Assembly (NCBI GenBank): GCA_963677215.1 | Contig: OY781919.1 | Coordinates: forward strand, 2,852,001 to 2,916,000 | DNA from: G963676795 sp963677215 | GTDB lineage: Bacteria; Desulfobacterota; Desulfuromonadia; Desulfuromonadales; Geopsychrobacteraceae | Direction: 5' to 3' | Length of the DNA stretch: 64,000 bases | Shown here: in pieces, positions 1 through 7,790 of the stretch | How the letters are laid out: every line of letters starts with the position of its first letter | How positions within the stretch are numbered: position 1 is the stretch's first letter | Notes under the pieces: model-generated | What the model was told of the DNA's origin: nothing | Seen by the model: the letters and a program-made list of their open reading frames with translations, nothing else | Database searches by the model: none | Position numbers and translations under genes: made by a program

Positions 1-65
1 AGGACCAGGACCACGACCAGCCCGAGAATCTTGTTGAATGTTGACTGTTCTGTAAGCAATTTCAT
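1..65 (-). CDS. livM: LivM-like ABC permease, N-terminal fragment
   Basis: Only the first 21 codons lie in the window; the rest runs off the left edge. The start ATG (65-63) follows AAGGGGAT at a good distance. It begins 10 bases after the livH stop, so the two are translationally close. The visible peptide starts MKLLTEQSTFNKILGLVVVL, a short polar head then a hydrophobic stretch. The name rests on position: in LIV-type operons livM follows livH. It would be the second membrane subunit of the importer. Confidence 0.6.
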   Translation of the reverse strand, partial: MKLLTEQSTFNKILGLVVVLV

Positions 66-75
66 AGGTATCCCC

Positions 76-963
76 TTAATAGTCCTGTTTCAGGCCGAAG
101 AGTCCAGCCGGCTTGATGAACAGAACCAGGAGGAAGAAGACATAGATAAGCATTTCAGTCCAGGTTGCGGCCATGAACTGAGCGCCGAGGGTTTCGATGA
201 TGCCGATCAGGATGCCACCGAGGATCGCACCCGGGACGCTCCCCAGACCACCCAGGACGACGATGATGAAGGCCTTGATATCGAAAGGCACACCAACAGT
301 CGGATATACGTAGTAGAAGGGCACCAGGACGCAGGCGGCGACACCGCAACAGGCGCAGCCGAGGCCGAAGACGATATTGTAGATACGGTTCTGCTTGATC
401 CCCATCAGGGTAGCGGCTTCACGGTCGAGCGAGGTAGCTCGCACCGCTTTGCCCATGCGCGAATGACGCAGGAACCAGAACAGGTATAGTCCGAGTAGCA
501 GGGTGATGACCGCGCCGATGATCTTGGGCCAGAGGAAGTACATGTCGAAGACTTCCAGCATCTTACCGGTGACGCTGGTCTTGGCGACGCGGAACTCGGC
601 ACCGAACAGCATCAGCGCCAGGTTGTCGAGGATATACCAGATCCCGGTGGTGACGATGATGACGGTGATCGGTTCGCGAACGTCTTTTTCTGCTACGAAG
701 ATCGGTTTGATAATGAACTTCTGCATGGCGTAGCCAAAGACAAACAGGAACGGAACGACGACGACCAGAGCCAGGTAAGGGTTCAGACCGGTCAGGGCGA
801 CGAAGAAGTAGGCGGCGAACATCCCGACCATGAGGATCGAGCCATGGGCGAAGTTGACGACCTTCATGACCCCGAAGATTAGGGTCAGGCCGACGGCGGT
901 CAGACCGTAGATCGACCCCATCAGGATGCCGTTAAGCAGAGATTCAATATAACCGATGAGCAT
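76..963 (-). CDS. livH: LIV-type amino acid ABC transporter permease LivH
   Basis: This is a 295-residue integral membrane permease of the hydrophobic amino acid (LIV) ABC family, which pairs with LivM to move the substrate released by the periplasmic binding protein. The start at MLIGYIESLLNGILMG follows GGAG and gives the usual LivH length; a longer open frame upstream overlaps livJ and is noncoding. Many hydrophobic helices are visible. The sequence GLTLIFGVMKVVNFAHG near residue 35 is the typical N-terminal LivH signature, and VLGGLGSVPGAILGG near the C-terminus matches the cytoplasmic loop that contacts the ATPases. It lies between the binding protein gene and livM. The substrate is not fixed by sequence; the gabT neighbour suggests an amino acid other than, or besides, Leu/Ile/Val. 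Confidence 0.9.
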   Translation of the reverse strand: MLIGYIESLLNGILMGSIYGLTAVGLTLIFGVMKVVNFAHGSILMVGMFAAYFFVALTGLNPYLALVVVVPFLFVFGYAMQKFIIKPIFVAEKDVREPITVIIVTTGIWYILDNLALMLFGAEFRVAKTSVTGKMLEVFDMYFLWPKIIGAVITLLLGLYLFWFLRHSRMGKAVRATSLDREAATLMGIKQNRIYNIVFGLGCACCGVAACVLVPFYYVYPTVGVPFDIKAFIIVVLGGLGSVPGAILGGILIGIIETLGAQFMAATWTEMLIYVFFLLVLFIKPAGLFGLKQDY

Positions 964-985
964 AGTTTTCTCCTGAGTTGTGCTT

Positions 986-1033
986 GTTCCCGCGGGTTGC
1001 GGGAACCTGGTGCCGGAGGGGGGACCCTCCGGC
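986..1033. promoter_or_regulatory. Tandem hairpins between the binding protein gene and livH
   Basis: Two perfect inverted repeats lie back to back: a 9-bp stem at 1012-1020/1025-1033 and an 8-bp stem at 986-993/999-1006. Neither is followed by a T tract on the minus strand, so they are probably not simple terminators. In ABC operons such structures commonly stabilise the upstream binding-protein mRNA and lower downstream permease expression; that role here is inference. Confidence 0.6.
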
Positions 1034-1048
1034 TGATCAGACGTACTG

Positions 1049-2284
1049 TTACTTAGCTGGTTGCGGAAAGACAGGAGTGTAGCCTGCACGGCGAACCGGG
1101 GTCGGCCAGACGGTGATGCGGTCCATACCATGATCGGTTTTGCGGATCTGGGCGATGACCAGGCTGGCGTTCTTATTCTGGCCAAACTCATCGAACTCGA
1201 CGCAGTCATAGGCCAGCATCTGAGCCTTGCCGTCACAGAATTTCATTTCGTTGAGTGCCTTGCGTACTGCGGCAGGATCGGTCGAAGCGGAAGTTTCCAG
1301 AGCTTCCTTGACGACGTACATCGAAGCATAGGCGTCAACCGCTTCACCTGTCATGTTGTGGCCGTAGGTGGCCTTGTACTTGTCGTTGGTTTCCTTCAGG
1401 CCGACGCGGTTGAGGTCGGTCTCCCACTCGACGATGTCGAAGATGTAGTCGGCGTTTTTACCGGCAGCTTCCAAAAAGGACGGGTCGGCATGGCCACCAC
1501 CTGAGGTGATGATCGCTTTGACGTTGACCTTCATCTCGGCCATGGTGTTGGTCAGCAGGATCGCATCGGCAGCGTTGGAGGTCATAAAAACGACGTCCGG
1601 CTTGGAACGCTTGAGCTTGATTACAACCGGAGTCAGGTCGGATGCGGTGCTTGGGTAGGCCTCGTCGAGAACAACCTTGTAACCCATGTCCTCGGCCATC
1701 TGACGCCATTTTTCAGCGAAACCGGTACCCCAGTCGCCGTTTTCGTAAACGAAAGCGACCTTTTTGATATCGACATTGAATTCTTTCGACATATCAGAGA
1801 GGAAGACGAACTGGTCACGGGCCCACCAGGAGTCCTTGGCGGCAAGGCGGAAGACGTTCTTGAAGCCACGCTCGGTGATGGTGTCGCGGACCGAAACCGG
1901 AACGATGAACGGCACGCCGTAACGTTCGGCAACCTGGGTGGTCGGGTAGGTGACGGCGGAATTCCAGCAACCGGTCAGCAGGTCGACCTTGTCGTTGTTG
2001 ATCAGACGCTCGGCCTCGGTAACGCCGGTGGTCGGATCAGATTTGCTGTCAGCGAAGAACAGATCGATCTTGGCACCGCCCAGCGCCTTGATTCCGCCTG
2101 CTGCGTTAATCTCCTCGATGGCCATTTCACGGGCCTGTCTGCCCTGAATACCGACCGAAGCAGATGGGCCGGACAGCGGGATGATATTACCGATCTTGAC
2201 GGTTTCAGCAGCAAACGCCGAACCGGCGAACAGGGTCACCGCTGTGGCAGCGACGATGGCTAAACTTTTCTTGGTGATCTTCAT
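1049..2284 (-). CDS. LIV-type periplasmic amino acid binding protein
   Basis: A 411-residue substrate-binding protein of the Leu/Ile/Val-binding family (Peripla_BP_6). It has a clear signal peptide (MKITKKSLAIVAATAVTLFA followed by GSAFA, cleavage near residue 25). The mature part opens with VKIGNIIPLSGPSASVG, the typical first strand and ligand loop, and continues through NDKVDLLTGCWNSAVT and YGVPFIVPVSV, two more conserved hinge and pocket segments. It is the first transport gene after gabT and precedes livH and livM, so it is probably on the same transcript from the sigma-54 promoter upstream of gabT. Ligand unknown; GABA or a related omega-amino acid is an inference from the operon. Confidence 0.9.
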   Translation of the reverse strand: MKITKKSLAIVAATAVTLFAGSAFAAETVKIGNIIPLSGPSASVGIQGRQAREMAIEEINAAGGIKALGGAKIDLFFADSKSDPTTGVTEAERLINNDKVDLLTGCWNSAVTYPTTQVAERYGVPFIVPVSVRDTITERGFKNVFRLAAKDSWWARDQFVFLSDMSKEFNVDIKKVAFVYENGDWGTGFAEKWRQMAEDMGYKVVLDEAYPSTASDLTPVVIKLKRSKPDVVFMTSNAADAILLTNTMAEMKVNVKAIITSGGGHADPSFLEAAGKNADYIFDIVEWETDLNRVGLKETNDKYKATYGHNMTGEAVDAYASMYVVKEALETSASTDPAAVRKALNEMKFCDGKAQMLAYDCVEFDEFGQNKNASLVIAQIRKTDHGMDRITVWPTPVRRAGYTPVFPQPAK

Positions 2285-2314
2285 ACGTTCTCCTTTTTCG
2301 AGTTAAGAGCATGA

Positions 2315-2338
2315 GCCTGCCGGAAACATCCGGCAGGC
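2315..2338. promoter_or_regulatory. Hairpin between gabT and the binding protein gene
   Basis: A perfect 10-bp stem (2315-2324 with 2329-2338) closes a 4-base AACA loop in the 97-base gap between gabT and the binding-protein gene. No T tract follows on either strand. I saw no promoter in the gap, so readthrough from gabT is likely and the hairpin may tune mRNA processing. Confidence 0.55.
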
Positions 2339-2381
2339 AGAGTTCCTGTCTGAAAACGAGCCGGCGAAAAAGGGCCGTTTT

Positions 2382-3728
2382 CTACTTCTGAAGAACGGCT
2401 TCGGTGGCGTTCTCGATAATCTCCAGCGCCTGTGCCAGCTGATCATCGGTCAAAACAAGGGGTGGAAGGAGGCGGATAACGTTGCCGTAGATACCGGCGC
2501 TGATAACCAGCAAGCCGCGCTTGACACATTCGGCGATAACGGCAGCGGCGGTTGGTTTGTCCGGCTCTTTGGTAGCAGGATCTTTGACAAACTCAAAAGC
2601 GATCATTGCTCCTAAGCTTCTGATGTCGCCGATCTGCGGGTATTTCTCCTGCAGCTGGCGCAGGCGACCGACGATGGTTTCGCCGAGTGCGGAGGCTTTT
2701 GCAGGGAGATTTTCTTTTTCCATGTAGCCGATGGTCGCCAGGGCGGCCTGGCAGGCCAGCGGGTTGCCGCCGTAGGTGCCACCGATGAAGCCCGGCCCCG
2801 GAGCGTCCATGATCTCGGCTTTGCCGACAACCGCGGAGAGCGGCATGCCGGAAGCGATCGATTTGGCCACGGTCATCAGGTCCGGGATGACACCGAAATG
2901 CTCAACGGCGAACATCTTGCCGGTCCGCGAGAAGCCGGTCTGGACCTCGTCAGCGATCAACAGAATGCCGTGCTTGTCGCAGATTTCGCGTAAGCCCTGC
3001 CAGTAGCCCTGCGGTGGAATATTGAAGCCACCTTCGCCCTGAACCGGCTCAAGGATCATTGCGGCAATGCTGCTCGGGTCAACCTCAGAGATAAAGAAGC
3101 GCTCGAAAAAGTCGAGGTAGGCTTTGCAGCTCTCTTCCGGAGCCACATTCAGCTGGCTGCGGTAGAGATTAGGAAACGGAACTTTGTAGACGTCCGGTGC
3201 ATAAGGGCCGAAACCGTGCTTGTATGGCTTGACCTTGCTGGTCAGGGTCATGGTCATCAGGGTGCGGCCATGGAAACCGGATTCAAAGCTGATGATCCCG
3301 CTGCGGCCTGTGTAGGCGCGGGCGATCTTGATCGCATTTTCGACCGCTTCAGCACCGCTGTTGACGAACATCGCCTTTTTGGCGTGATCGCCGGGGGTGA
3401 TCTCGGTCAGTTTCTTGGCCAGTTCAACGTATGGCTCATACATGGTCACCATGAAACAGGAATGCAGCAGCTTCTCAGCCTGTTCCTTGACGATACTGAC
3501 AACCTCATCAGGACAGTGACCGGCGGTGGTGACACCGATGCCGCTGTAGAAGTCGAGGTAACGATTCCCGTCGATATCTTCCAGAACGGCACCCTTGGCC
3601 TGGTTGATAAAAATCGGTGCCGCATGGCCGATACCTGCCGCGACATACTTGGCCTTGTCTTGCAGCAGAGCTTTAGTGCGCTCGCTCGGAGCGGATGAGA
3701 TCTCTGCCAGTTCGTTATTCTTGAGCAT
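2382..3728 (-). CDS. gabT: 4-aminobutyrate aminotransferase (class III, PLP)
   Basis: A 448-residue class III aminotransferase that should transfer the terminal amino group of GABA (or a similar omega-amino acid) to 2-oxoglutarate, giving succinate semialdehyde and glutamate. Landmarks: the PLP phosphate site FVNSGAEAVENAIKIAR (about 121-137), LIADEVQTGFSRTGK with the ring-nitrogen Asp260, and the Schiff-base Lys289 in TVAKSIASG; GGTYGGNPLACQAAL follows. The C-terminal half resembles enterobacterial GabT closely, and length is normal. It heads an operon with a LIV-type importer. A sigma-54 promoter lies 50 bases upstream and a dyad operator farther up. 5-aminovalerate or another omega-amino acid cannot be excluded as substrate. 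Confidence 0.88.
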   Translation of the reverse strand: MLKNNELAEISSAPSERTKALLQDKAKYVAAGIGHAAPIFINQAKGAVLEDIDGNRYLDFYSGIGVTTAGHCPDEVVSIVKEQAEKLLHSCFMVTMYEPYVELAKKLTEITPGDHAKKAMFVNSGAEAVENAIKIARAYTGRSGIISFESGFHGRTLMTMTLTSKVKPYKHGFGPYAPDVYKVPFPNLYRSQLNVAPEESCKAYLDFFERFFISEVDPSSIAAMILEPVQGEGGFNIPPQGYWQGLREICDKHGILLIADEVQTGFSRTGKMFAVEHFGVIPDLMTVAKSIASGMPLSAVVGKAEIMDAPGPGFIGGTYGGNPLACQAALATIGYMEKENLPAKASALGETIVGRLRQLQEKYPQIGDIRSLGAMIAFEFVKDPATKEPDKPTAAAVIAECVKRGLLVISAGIYGNVIRLLPPLVLTDDQLAQALEIIENATEAVLQK

Positions 3729-3777
3729 TCTTTTCCTCCAGATTTAGGCTGAACACATACGTGATGTGTGTTCTATG

Positions 3778-3793
3778 AGCAATGGCTGTGCCA
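3778..3793 (-). promoter_or_regulatory. Sigma-54 promoter of the gabT-liv operon
   Basis: On the minus strand this reads TGGCACAGCCATTGCT, an exact match to the -24/-12 consensus TGGCAC-N5-TTGC. It ends 50 bases before the gabT ATG. The same 16-base layout recurs before the aldehyde dehydrogenase and, with one change, before the sensor kinase. Confidence 0.88.
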
Positions 3794-3877
3794 TGTTTGT
3801 TTTGATTCTTTAAGTAGCTGAAATATAATGGTAAAAAAATATTTACTAGGTATCCGGTATACTTTTGGAATGGCAGG

Positions 3878-3906
3878 GTCAACCATGGTTGACGTCAGCG
3901 GTTGAC
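3878..3906. promoter_or_regulatory. Enhancer-type operator upstream of gabT
   Basis: The perfect 16-bp palindrome GTCAACCATGGTTGAC (3878-3893) is followed directly by GTCAGCGGTTGAC (3894-3906), which has the same half-sites with a 1-base spacer. The palindrome lies 84 bases upstream of the -24 element, a normal distance for an enhancer-binding protein. A close relative, GTCAGCGCAGGTTGAC, is found upstream of the aldehyde dehydrogenase. The likely binder is the NtrC-type regulator encoded at 6357-7790. Confidence 0.75.
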
Positions 3907-4137
3907 GTTTGTCGAAACTGCAGTGTGAAAATGATTATTGAATAAATGGCTGACTAATTGTGTTATCTGCTAATATGGCTGATAAGTTGCTAAGTATTCA
4001 TTAATGTTGGTTGCCAGTTGAGTGAGATGGGCTGATCCCTTTTCCACCGTGGGTGAGGGTTGAATGTTGGACTTTCAGCCCAGAAAGATTAGATGATAAG
4101 TTTGTTCCGCAGGTTTTGTAGAGCTGGGGGTCTGTTT
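3907..4137 (+). promoter_or_regulatory. Leader region of the peptidoglycan-binding protein gene
   Basis: There is no gene here. A possible sigma-70 promoter is TTGAAT (3938-3943), 17 bases, TGTTAT (3961-3966). Farther down a long-range inverted repeat GGGCTGA (4029-4035)/TCAGCCC (4075-4081) encloses nested pairs CCCT/AGGG and CACC/GGTG, so the transcript would have a structured leader ending about 56 bases before the ATG. The rest is AT-rich with nothing recognisable. Confidence 0.4.
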
Positions 4138-4623
4138 ATGCGAAGAGCGATGTTGCTTGTCTTAATTGTACTTGGTGTTGTGTGTCTGACATCATCGGCA
4201 GCTCTGGCCGAGATCGATTCCCTGGCATCGATCCAGGTCAAACTGCAGCGGATGGGTTACGCTCCGGGAGTCGCAGACGGGATGATGGGGCCACAGACCG
4301 ACAGGGCGATAAAGAATTTTCAACGTGACAACCAGTTGCCGCTGACCGGTAAGGTTGACGACAGAACCATGCAACTGCTCGACCAACGCCTGGCCGAGCA
4401 GAAGCCCGGTGCCAGCAGTAAAGCCAAGCCGCTCAGCAATCGGGCGATTCTCAAACTCCAGTGGAAACTGGTCGACTTCGGTTACAGCCCGGGGCGACCC
4501 GATGGCTACACTGGCGAGCGGACACGCATGGCAATCAGGCAGTTTCAGCGTGACTACAAATTGCCGGTGACCGGTCTCTTTGATGCGCAGACCAGGGATC
4601 TGCTGAACTCCGGTAAAAAATAA
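4138..4623 (+). CDS. Secreted protein with two peptidoglycan-binding domains
   Basis: A 161-residue exported protein. After a signal sequence (MRRAMLLVLIVLGVV to about residue 25, ending SAALA) come two PG_binding_1 three-helix repeats: the first around IQVKLQRMGYAPGVADGMMG and TDRAIKNFQRDNQLPLTG, the second around LQWKLVDFGYSPGRPDGYTG and MAIRQFQRDYKLPVTG. There is no catalytic domain, so it probably only anchors to or senses the cell wall. I chose the ATG at 4138, which follows GGGGG at 8 bases and starts with a clean signal peptide; an ATG at 4093 would add 15 residues. A rho-independent terminator follows. The gene sits alone between the two sigma-54-controlled units. Confidence 0.82.
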   Translation: MRRAMLLVLIVLGVVCLTSSAALAEIDSLASIQVKLQRMGYAPGVADGMMGPQTDRAIKNFQRDNQLPLTGKVDDRTMQLLDQRLAEQKPGASSKAKPLSNRAILKLQWKLVDFGYSPGRPDGYTGERTRMAIRQFQRDYKLPVTGLFDAQTRDLLNSGKK

Positions 4624-4648
4624 AAAGATTCTCTTGTTTGATCAGACA

Positions 4649-4683
4649 GCCCCTTCAGGAATGACATTGAAGGGGCCGTTTTT
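4649..4683 (+). terminator. Rho-independent terminator
   Basis: A perfect 9-bp stem GCCCCTTCA/TGAAGGGGC (4649-4657, 4668-4676) is followed by CGTTTTTG. It ends the peptidoglycan-binding gene and lies in the gap between convergent genes. Confidence 0.85.
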
Positions 4684-4692
4684 GTTCAGGCG

Positions 4693-6120
4693 TTAATTGC
4701 GGTTGATCATGACCATCTTGATGGTGGTCATTTCGTCGATGGTGAACTTGACCCCTTCGCGGCCAAGACCTGAGAGCTTGTTGCCGCCGTAGGGGAGGTG
4801 GTCGACGCGGTAGGTGGCGGTGTCGTTGATCATCACGCCGCCGACTTCCAGGTCGTCAACTGCCTGCAGGGCCTTGTTGATGTCGTTGGTGTAGATGCCG
4901 GCCTGCAGTCCCAGTTCTGAATCGTTGATCAGTTCCAGCGTGGCGGTGAAGTCGTCGTAGGGGATCAGTGAGACGACCGGGGCGAAGGTCTCCTGGCAGA
5001 CGACCTTCATGTCGGCAGTGACATTGGTCAGGACGGTCGGCAGGTAGACGCTGCCTTCGGCCTTGCCGCCGCAGGCGACAACGGCACCGGCTTGCTTGGC
5101 GTCGCTGACCCACTGGTCGATACGGGCGATCTCTTTCGGGTCGATCATCGGGCCGATATCGGTATCCTTTTCGAGCGGGTCGCCGATTATCAGTGCCTTG
5201 GTCTTAGCGATGAACAGTTCGGTGAACTTGTCGATGCAGTCCTTGTGGACATAGAGGCGCTGCAGCGAGATGCAGACCTGGCCGGAGTTGGAGAAGGCGC
5301 TGACCACGCAGCGGGCGGCGGCTTTTTCGAGGTCGGCGTCCGGTTCGATCATGGTCGCAGAGTTGTTGCCGAGCTCGAGGCTGACCTTCTTGATCCCCGC
5401 CTTGCGGATGATCTGGTCGCCGACCGCCGGCGAGCCGGTGAAGGAGATCTTTTTGACCTTGGGGTGCATGACGATGACATCGCCGACGCTGGCGCCGGAG
5501 CCGATGACGATATTGAGGACGCCTTTCGGCAGACCGGCCTGTTCCATGATCTCAGCAAGCAGCAGGGCGCTGACCGGAGTGGCCGAGGCCGGTTTGACGA
5601 CCACGGTGTTGCCCGATGCGATGGCCGGACCGACCTTGTGGGCGATCAGGTTGAGCGGGAAGTTGAACGGGGTGATGGCGCCGATGACGCCGACCGGTTC
5701 CTTGATGTAGTAACCGATACGGTTTTCACCGAAGGCGCTGGCGTCGATTGGAATGGTCTCGCCGTGGATGCGCTTGGCTTCTTCTGCGGCGAACTTGAAG
5801 GTTTCGACGCTGCGTTGCACTTCGTTGACGGAGAACTTCCAGGCCTTGCCGACTTCCTGGCAGATGACAGCGGCGACCTCATCGATACGTTCGAGTAGCA
5901 GGTCAGCTGTCTTTTCCAGTATCGCAGCACGCTTGTGGGCCGGGTACTTGCGGAAGGTCTTGAAGGCCCCTGCGGCAGCTTCGATCGCCTTTTCAGTCAC
6001 GGACTTGTCGGTGGTCGGTACTGTGGCGAAGACCTCGCCACTGAACTTATTGCAGACGTCGAGGGTGCTGCCGGTTTCGATCCACTCGCCGTCGATCAGG
6101 GTTTTGTAGGATTGGGCCAT
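4693..6120 (-). CDS. NAD(P)-dependent aldehyde dehydrogenase, likely semialdehyde-specific
   Basis: A 475-residue aldehyde dehydrogenase. It shows the substrate/cofactor loop TPFNFPLN (about 150-157), KPASATP, the Rossmann segment SFTGSPAVGDQI, the general base Glu249 in SLELG, and the catalytic Cys283 in NSGQVCISLQRLYVH. The NSGQVCIS form is seen in lactaldehyde/semialdehyde-type ALDHs. With gabT under matching control, oxidation of succinate semialdehyde to succinate (a GabD role) is the best guess, but substrate cannot be read from sequence. It is monocistronic, with its own sigma-54 promoter 91 bases upstream and a dyad operator above that. Start ATG 6120 follows GGAGGAT. Confidence 0.85.
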   Translation of the reverse strand: MAQSYKTLIDGEWIETGSTLDVCNKFSGEVFATVPTTDKSVTEKAIEAAAGAFKTFRKYPAHKRAAILEKTADLLLERIDEVAAVICQEVGKAWKFSVNEVQRSVETFKFAAEEAKRIHGETIPIDASAFGENRIGYYIKEPVGVIGAITPFNFPLNLIAHKVGPAIASGNTVVVKPASATPVSALLLAEIMEQAGLPKGVLNIVIGSGASVGDVIVMHPKVKKISFTGSPAVGDQIIRKAGIKKVSLELGNNSATMIEPDADLEKAAARCVVSAFSNSGQVCISLQRLYVHKDCIDKFTELFIAKTKALIIGDPLEKDTDIGPMIDPKEIARIDQWVSDAKQAGAVVACGGKAEGSVYLPTVLTNVTADMKVVCQETFAPVVSLIPYDDFTATLELINDSELGLQAGIYTNDINKALQAVDDLEVGGVMINDTATYRVDHLPYGGNKLSGLGREGVKFTIDEMTTIKMVMINRN

Positions 6121-6210
6121 CTTGTATCCTCCTGTGGGATTTGTGTCTGTTCGCTATCCTTGAATCTGAGCCGCGAACCGGTGCAGAAAAGAAAATCAGT
6201 GCTGACCTAG

Positions 6211-6226
6211 AGCAAATGCAGTGCCA
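6211..6226 (-). promoter_or_regulatory. Sigma-54 promoter of the aldehyde dehydrogenase
   Basis: The minus strand reads TGGCACTGCATTTGCT, again an exact -24/-12 pair (TGGCAC, 5 bases, TTGC). The dehydrogenase ATG lies 91 bases downstream. Confidence 0.86.
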
Positions 6227-6278
6227 GATGGCAATCCTGCAGAAATTGGCTGAAATAGTGCGATTTCGGGTTGCCTGA

Positions 6279-6304
6279 GGTTGACGTCGTCAGCGCAGGT
6301 TGAC
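6279..6304. promoter_or_regulatory. Enhancer-type operator upstream of the aldehyde dehydrogenase
   Basis: GTCAGCGCAGGTTGAC (6289-6304) matches the gabT palindrome in both half-sites except one base and keeps the N4 spacer. A second GGTTGAC half-site is at 6279-6285. The dyad starts 62 bases upstream of the -24 element. Shared with gabT and absent elsewhere near these genes as far as I could read. Confidence 0.72.
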
Positions 6305-6356
6305 CCTTCGGGTTTACTTGTCCTGCCAGGCTGCAGGGCTGATACTCTGGCTGAGG

Positions 6357-7790
6357 TTATGCGTCTGCGTCCTCTTCTCCTTCTGCCTGGCGCTTGCGCA
6401 GTCGTTTGTGCAGCGCCTGTTTCGATAGTCCCAGCAGCCGTGCGGCCTGACTCTGGTTGTTGTCCGATTTCTCCAATGCCATGTCAAGCGCGTATTCACC
6501 CAGTTCTTCCAGGGTCGGAAAGTGACCGAACAGTTCTTCCAGATTGCAGTCGGTGCTCTGCTGACAGACTCTTTTCTGGCTCTGTCCACCAAGTCGTTCA
6601 CTCAGCATCTCCGCCGTAATCGAACCATCAAAGGCCCGGGCCACGCCGTCGTAGAGATAGGATTTCAGTTCGCGGATATTGCCGGGGTAGTGATGGGTCT
6701 GCAGCAGTTTCAGCGCCTCCGGTGCCAGCTGCGGGACCTCGCGTCCCATGCTAGTGGCGGCTTCACGGATAAGCTGCTCGGCGAGCAGCGGGATGTCCTC
6801 GCGGCGTTCTCGCAGTGGCGGCAGTTTGAGCAGGTGGGTACTGAGTCGGTAATAGAGGTCCTGTCTGAAGCCGTCTTCACCGGAGGTCAGAGCAGTGAGG
6901 CTTTTGTTGGCGGCAGTGACGATTCGCGCCAGGCAGTGCTTGGCCGTGTCGCTACCCAATGGATAGTAGCTGCCTTCCTGCAGCAAGCGCAGCAGCTTGA
7001 CCTGGGAGGCTTCGTTCAGGTCGCCGATTTCATCGAGGAAGAGGGTGCCGCCCTTGGCTTTTTCGATCAGTCCGGGGCGGATGCTGTCTGCGCCGGTGTA
7101 GGCCCCGCGGACATGGCCGAACAGGGTGTCGGAAAAGAGCATGTCGTCGAGACCTGAGACGTCGATAGCAACAAATTCGCCATCCAGGCCGCTGGCATCG
7201 TGGATCGCTCTGGCGATTAGTTCCTTGCCGGAACCTGTTTCACCGAGGATCAGCACTGGCTGGCCGGTGGTGGCGATCGATTCGATATAGCGAAAGCTGT
7301 TGAGCATCTGCGGGCTGCGAGTGATGATCCGTTCGAAAACCTTCGGTTTGTGAAGGTCGCCGCCCAATCCGATCCCTTTGAGGGAAAAGACTTCCGATCT
7401 CAATGCTTGAATCTCGGCCGCGTTGCGCAGAGCCGAGCCGAAGGAGTTGACGTTGATCGGCTTGACCAGGTAATCGTGGGCGCCCATGCGCAGACATTCG
7501 ACCGCAGTTTCTATCTCCGAGTTGGCGGTGCAGATCACCACGGGGACCTGGGGCATCTTGTCCTTGATCTCCTTGAGGACCTCCTGGCCGGACTTGTGCG
7601 GCATGTTCAGGTCTAGGAAGACGACCGGAGAATTCAGCCGTTGCAGCTGATCCATGACCTGACGGCTGTCCTGAACCGTGATGACCCTGGTCAGTCCCAT
7701 AGATTCCAGGAGAAACCGGTAGGCTTCCAGCTCATCCTGTTCGTCATCGACAAGCAGGATCGACGGTTGGCCGTTCTTGAAATCAAACAT
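6357..7790 (-). CDS. Sigma-54-dependent response regulator (NtrC family)
   Basis: A 477-residue transcriptional activator. A receiver domain (about 8-125) has the acidic pair in LLVDDEQDE and the phospho-acceptor Asp60 in VVFLDLNMP. The AAA+ domain has Walker A GETGSGKE, the sigma-54 contact loop as GAYTGA (the common GAFTGA with Phe to Tyr), and Walker B GGTLFLDEIGDL. A Fis-type helix-turn-helix (SQAARLLGLSKQALHKRLRK) ends the protein. The ATG at 7790 follows GAGGAG; it overlaps the kinase stop by 8 bases, so the pair is coupled. It is the natural candidate to bind the dyads at 3878 and 6289. A longer open frame upstream lies inside the kinase and was not used. Confidence 0.93.
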   Translation of the reverse strand: MFDFKNGQPSILLVDDEQDELEAYRFLLESMGLTRVITVQDSRQVMDQLQRLNSPVVFLDLNMPHKSGQEVLKEIKDKMPQVPVVICTANSEIETAVECLRMGAHDYLVKPINVNSFGSALRNAAEIQALRSEVFSLKGIGLGGDLHKPKVFERIITRSPQMLNSFRYIESIATTGQPVLILGETGSGKELIARAIHDASGLDGEFVAIDVSGLDDMLFSDTLFGHVRGAYTGADSIRPGLIEKAKGGTLFLDEIGDLNEASQVKLLRLLQEGSYYPLGSDTAKHCLARIVTAANKSLTALTSGEDGFRQDLYYRLSTHLLKLPPLRERREDIPLLAEQLIREAATSMGREVPQLAPEALKLLQTHHYPGNIRELKSYLYDGVARAFDGSITAEMLSERLGGQSQKRVCQQSTDCNLEELFGHFPTLEELGEYALDMALEKSDNNQSQAARLLGLSKQALHKRLRKRQAEGEEDADA

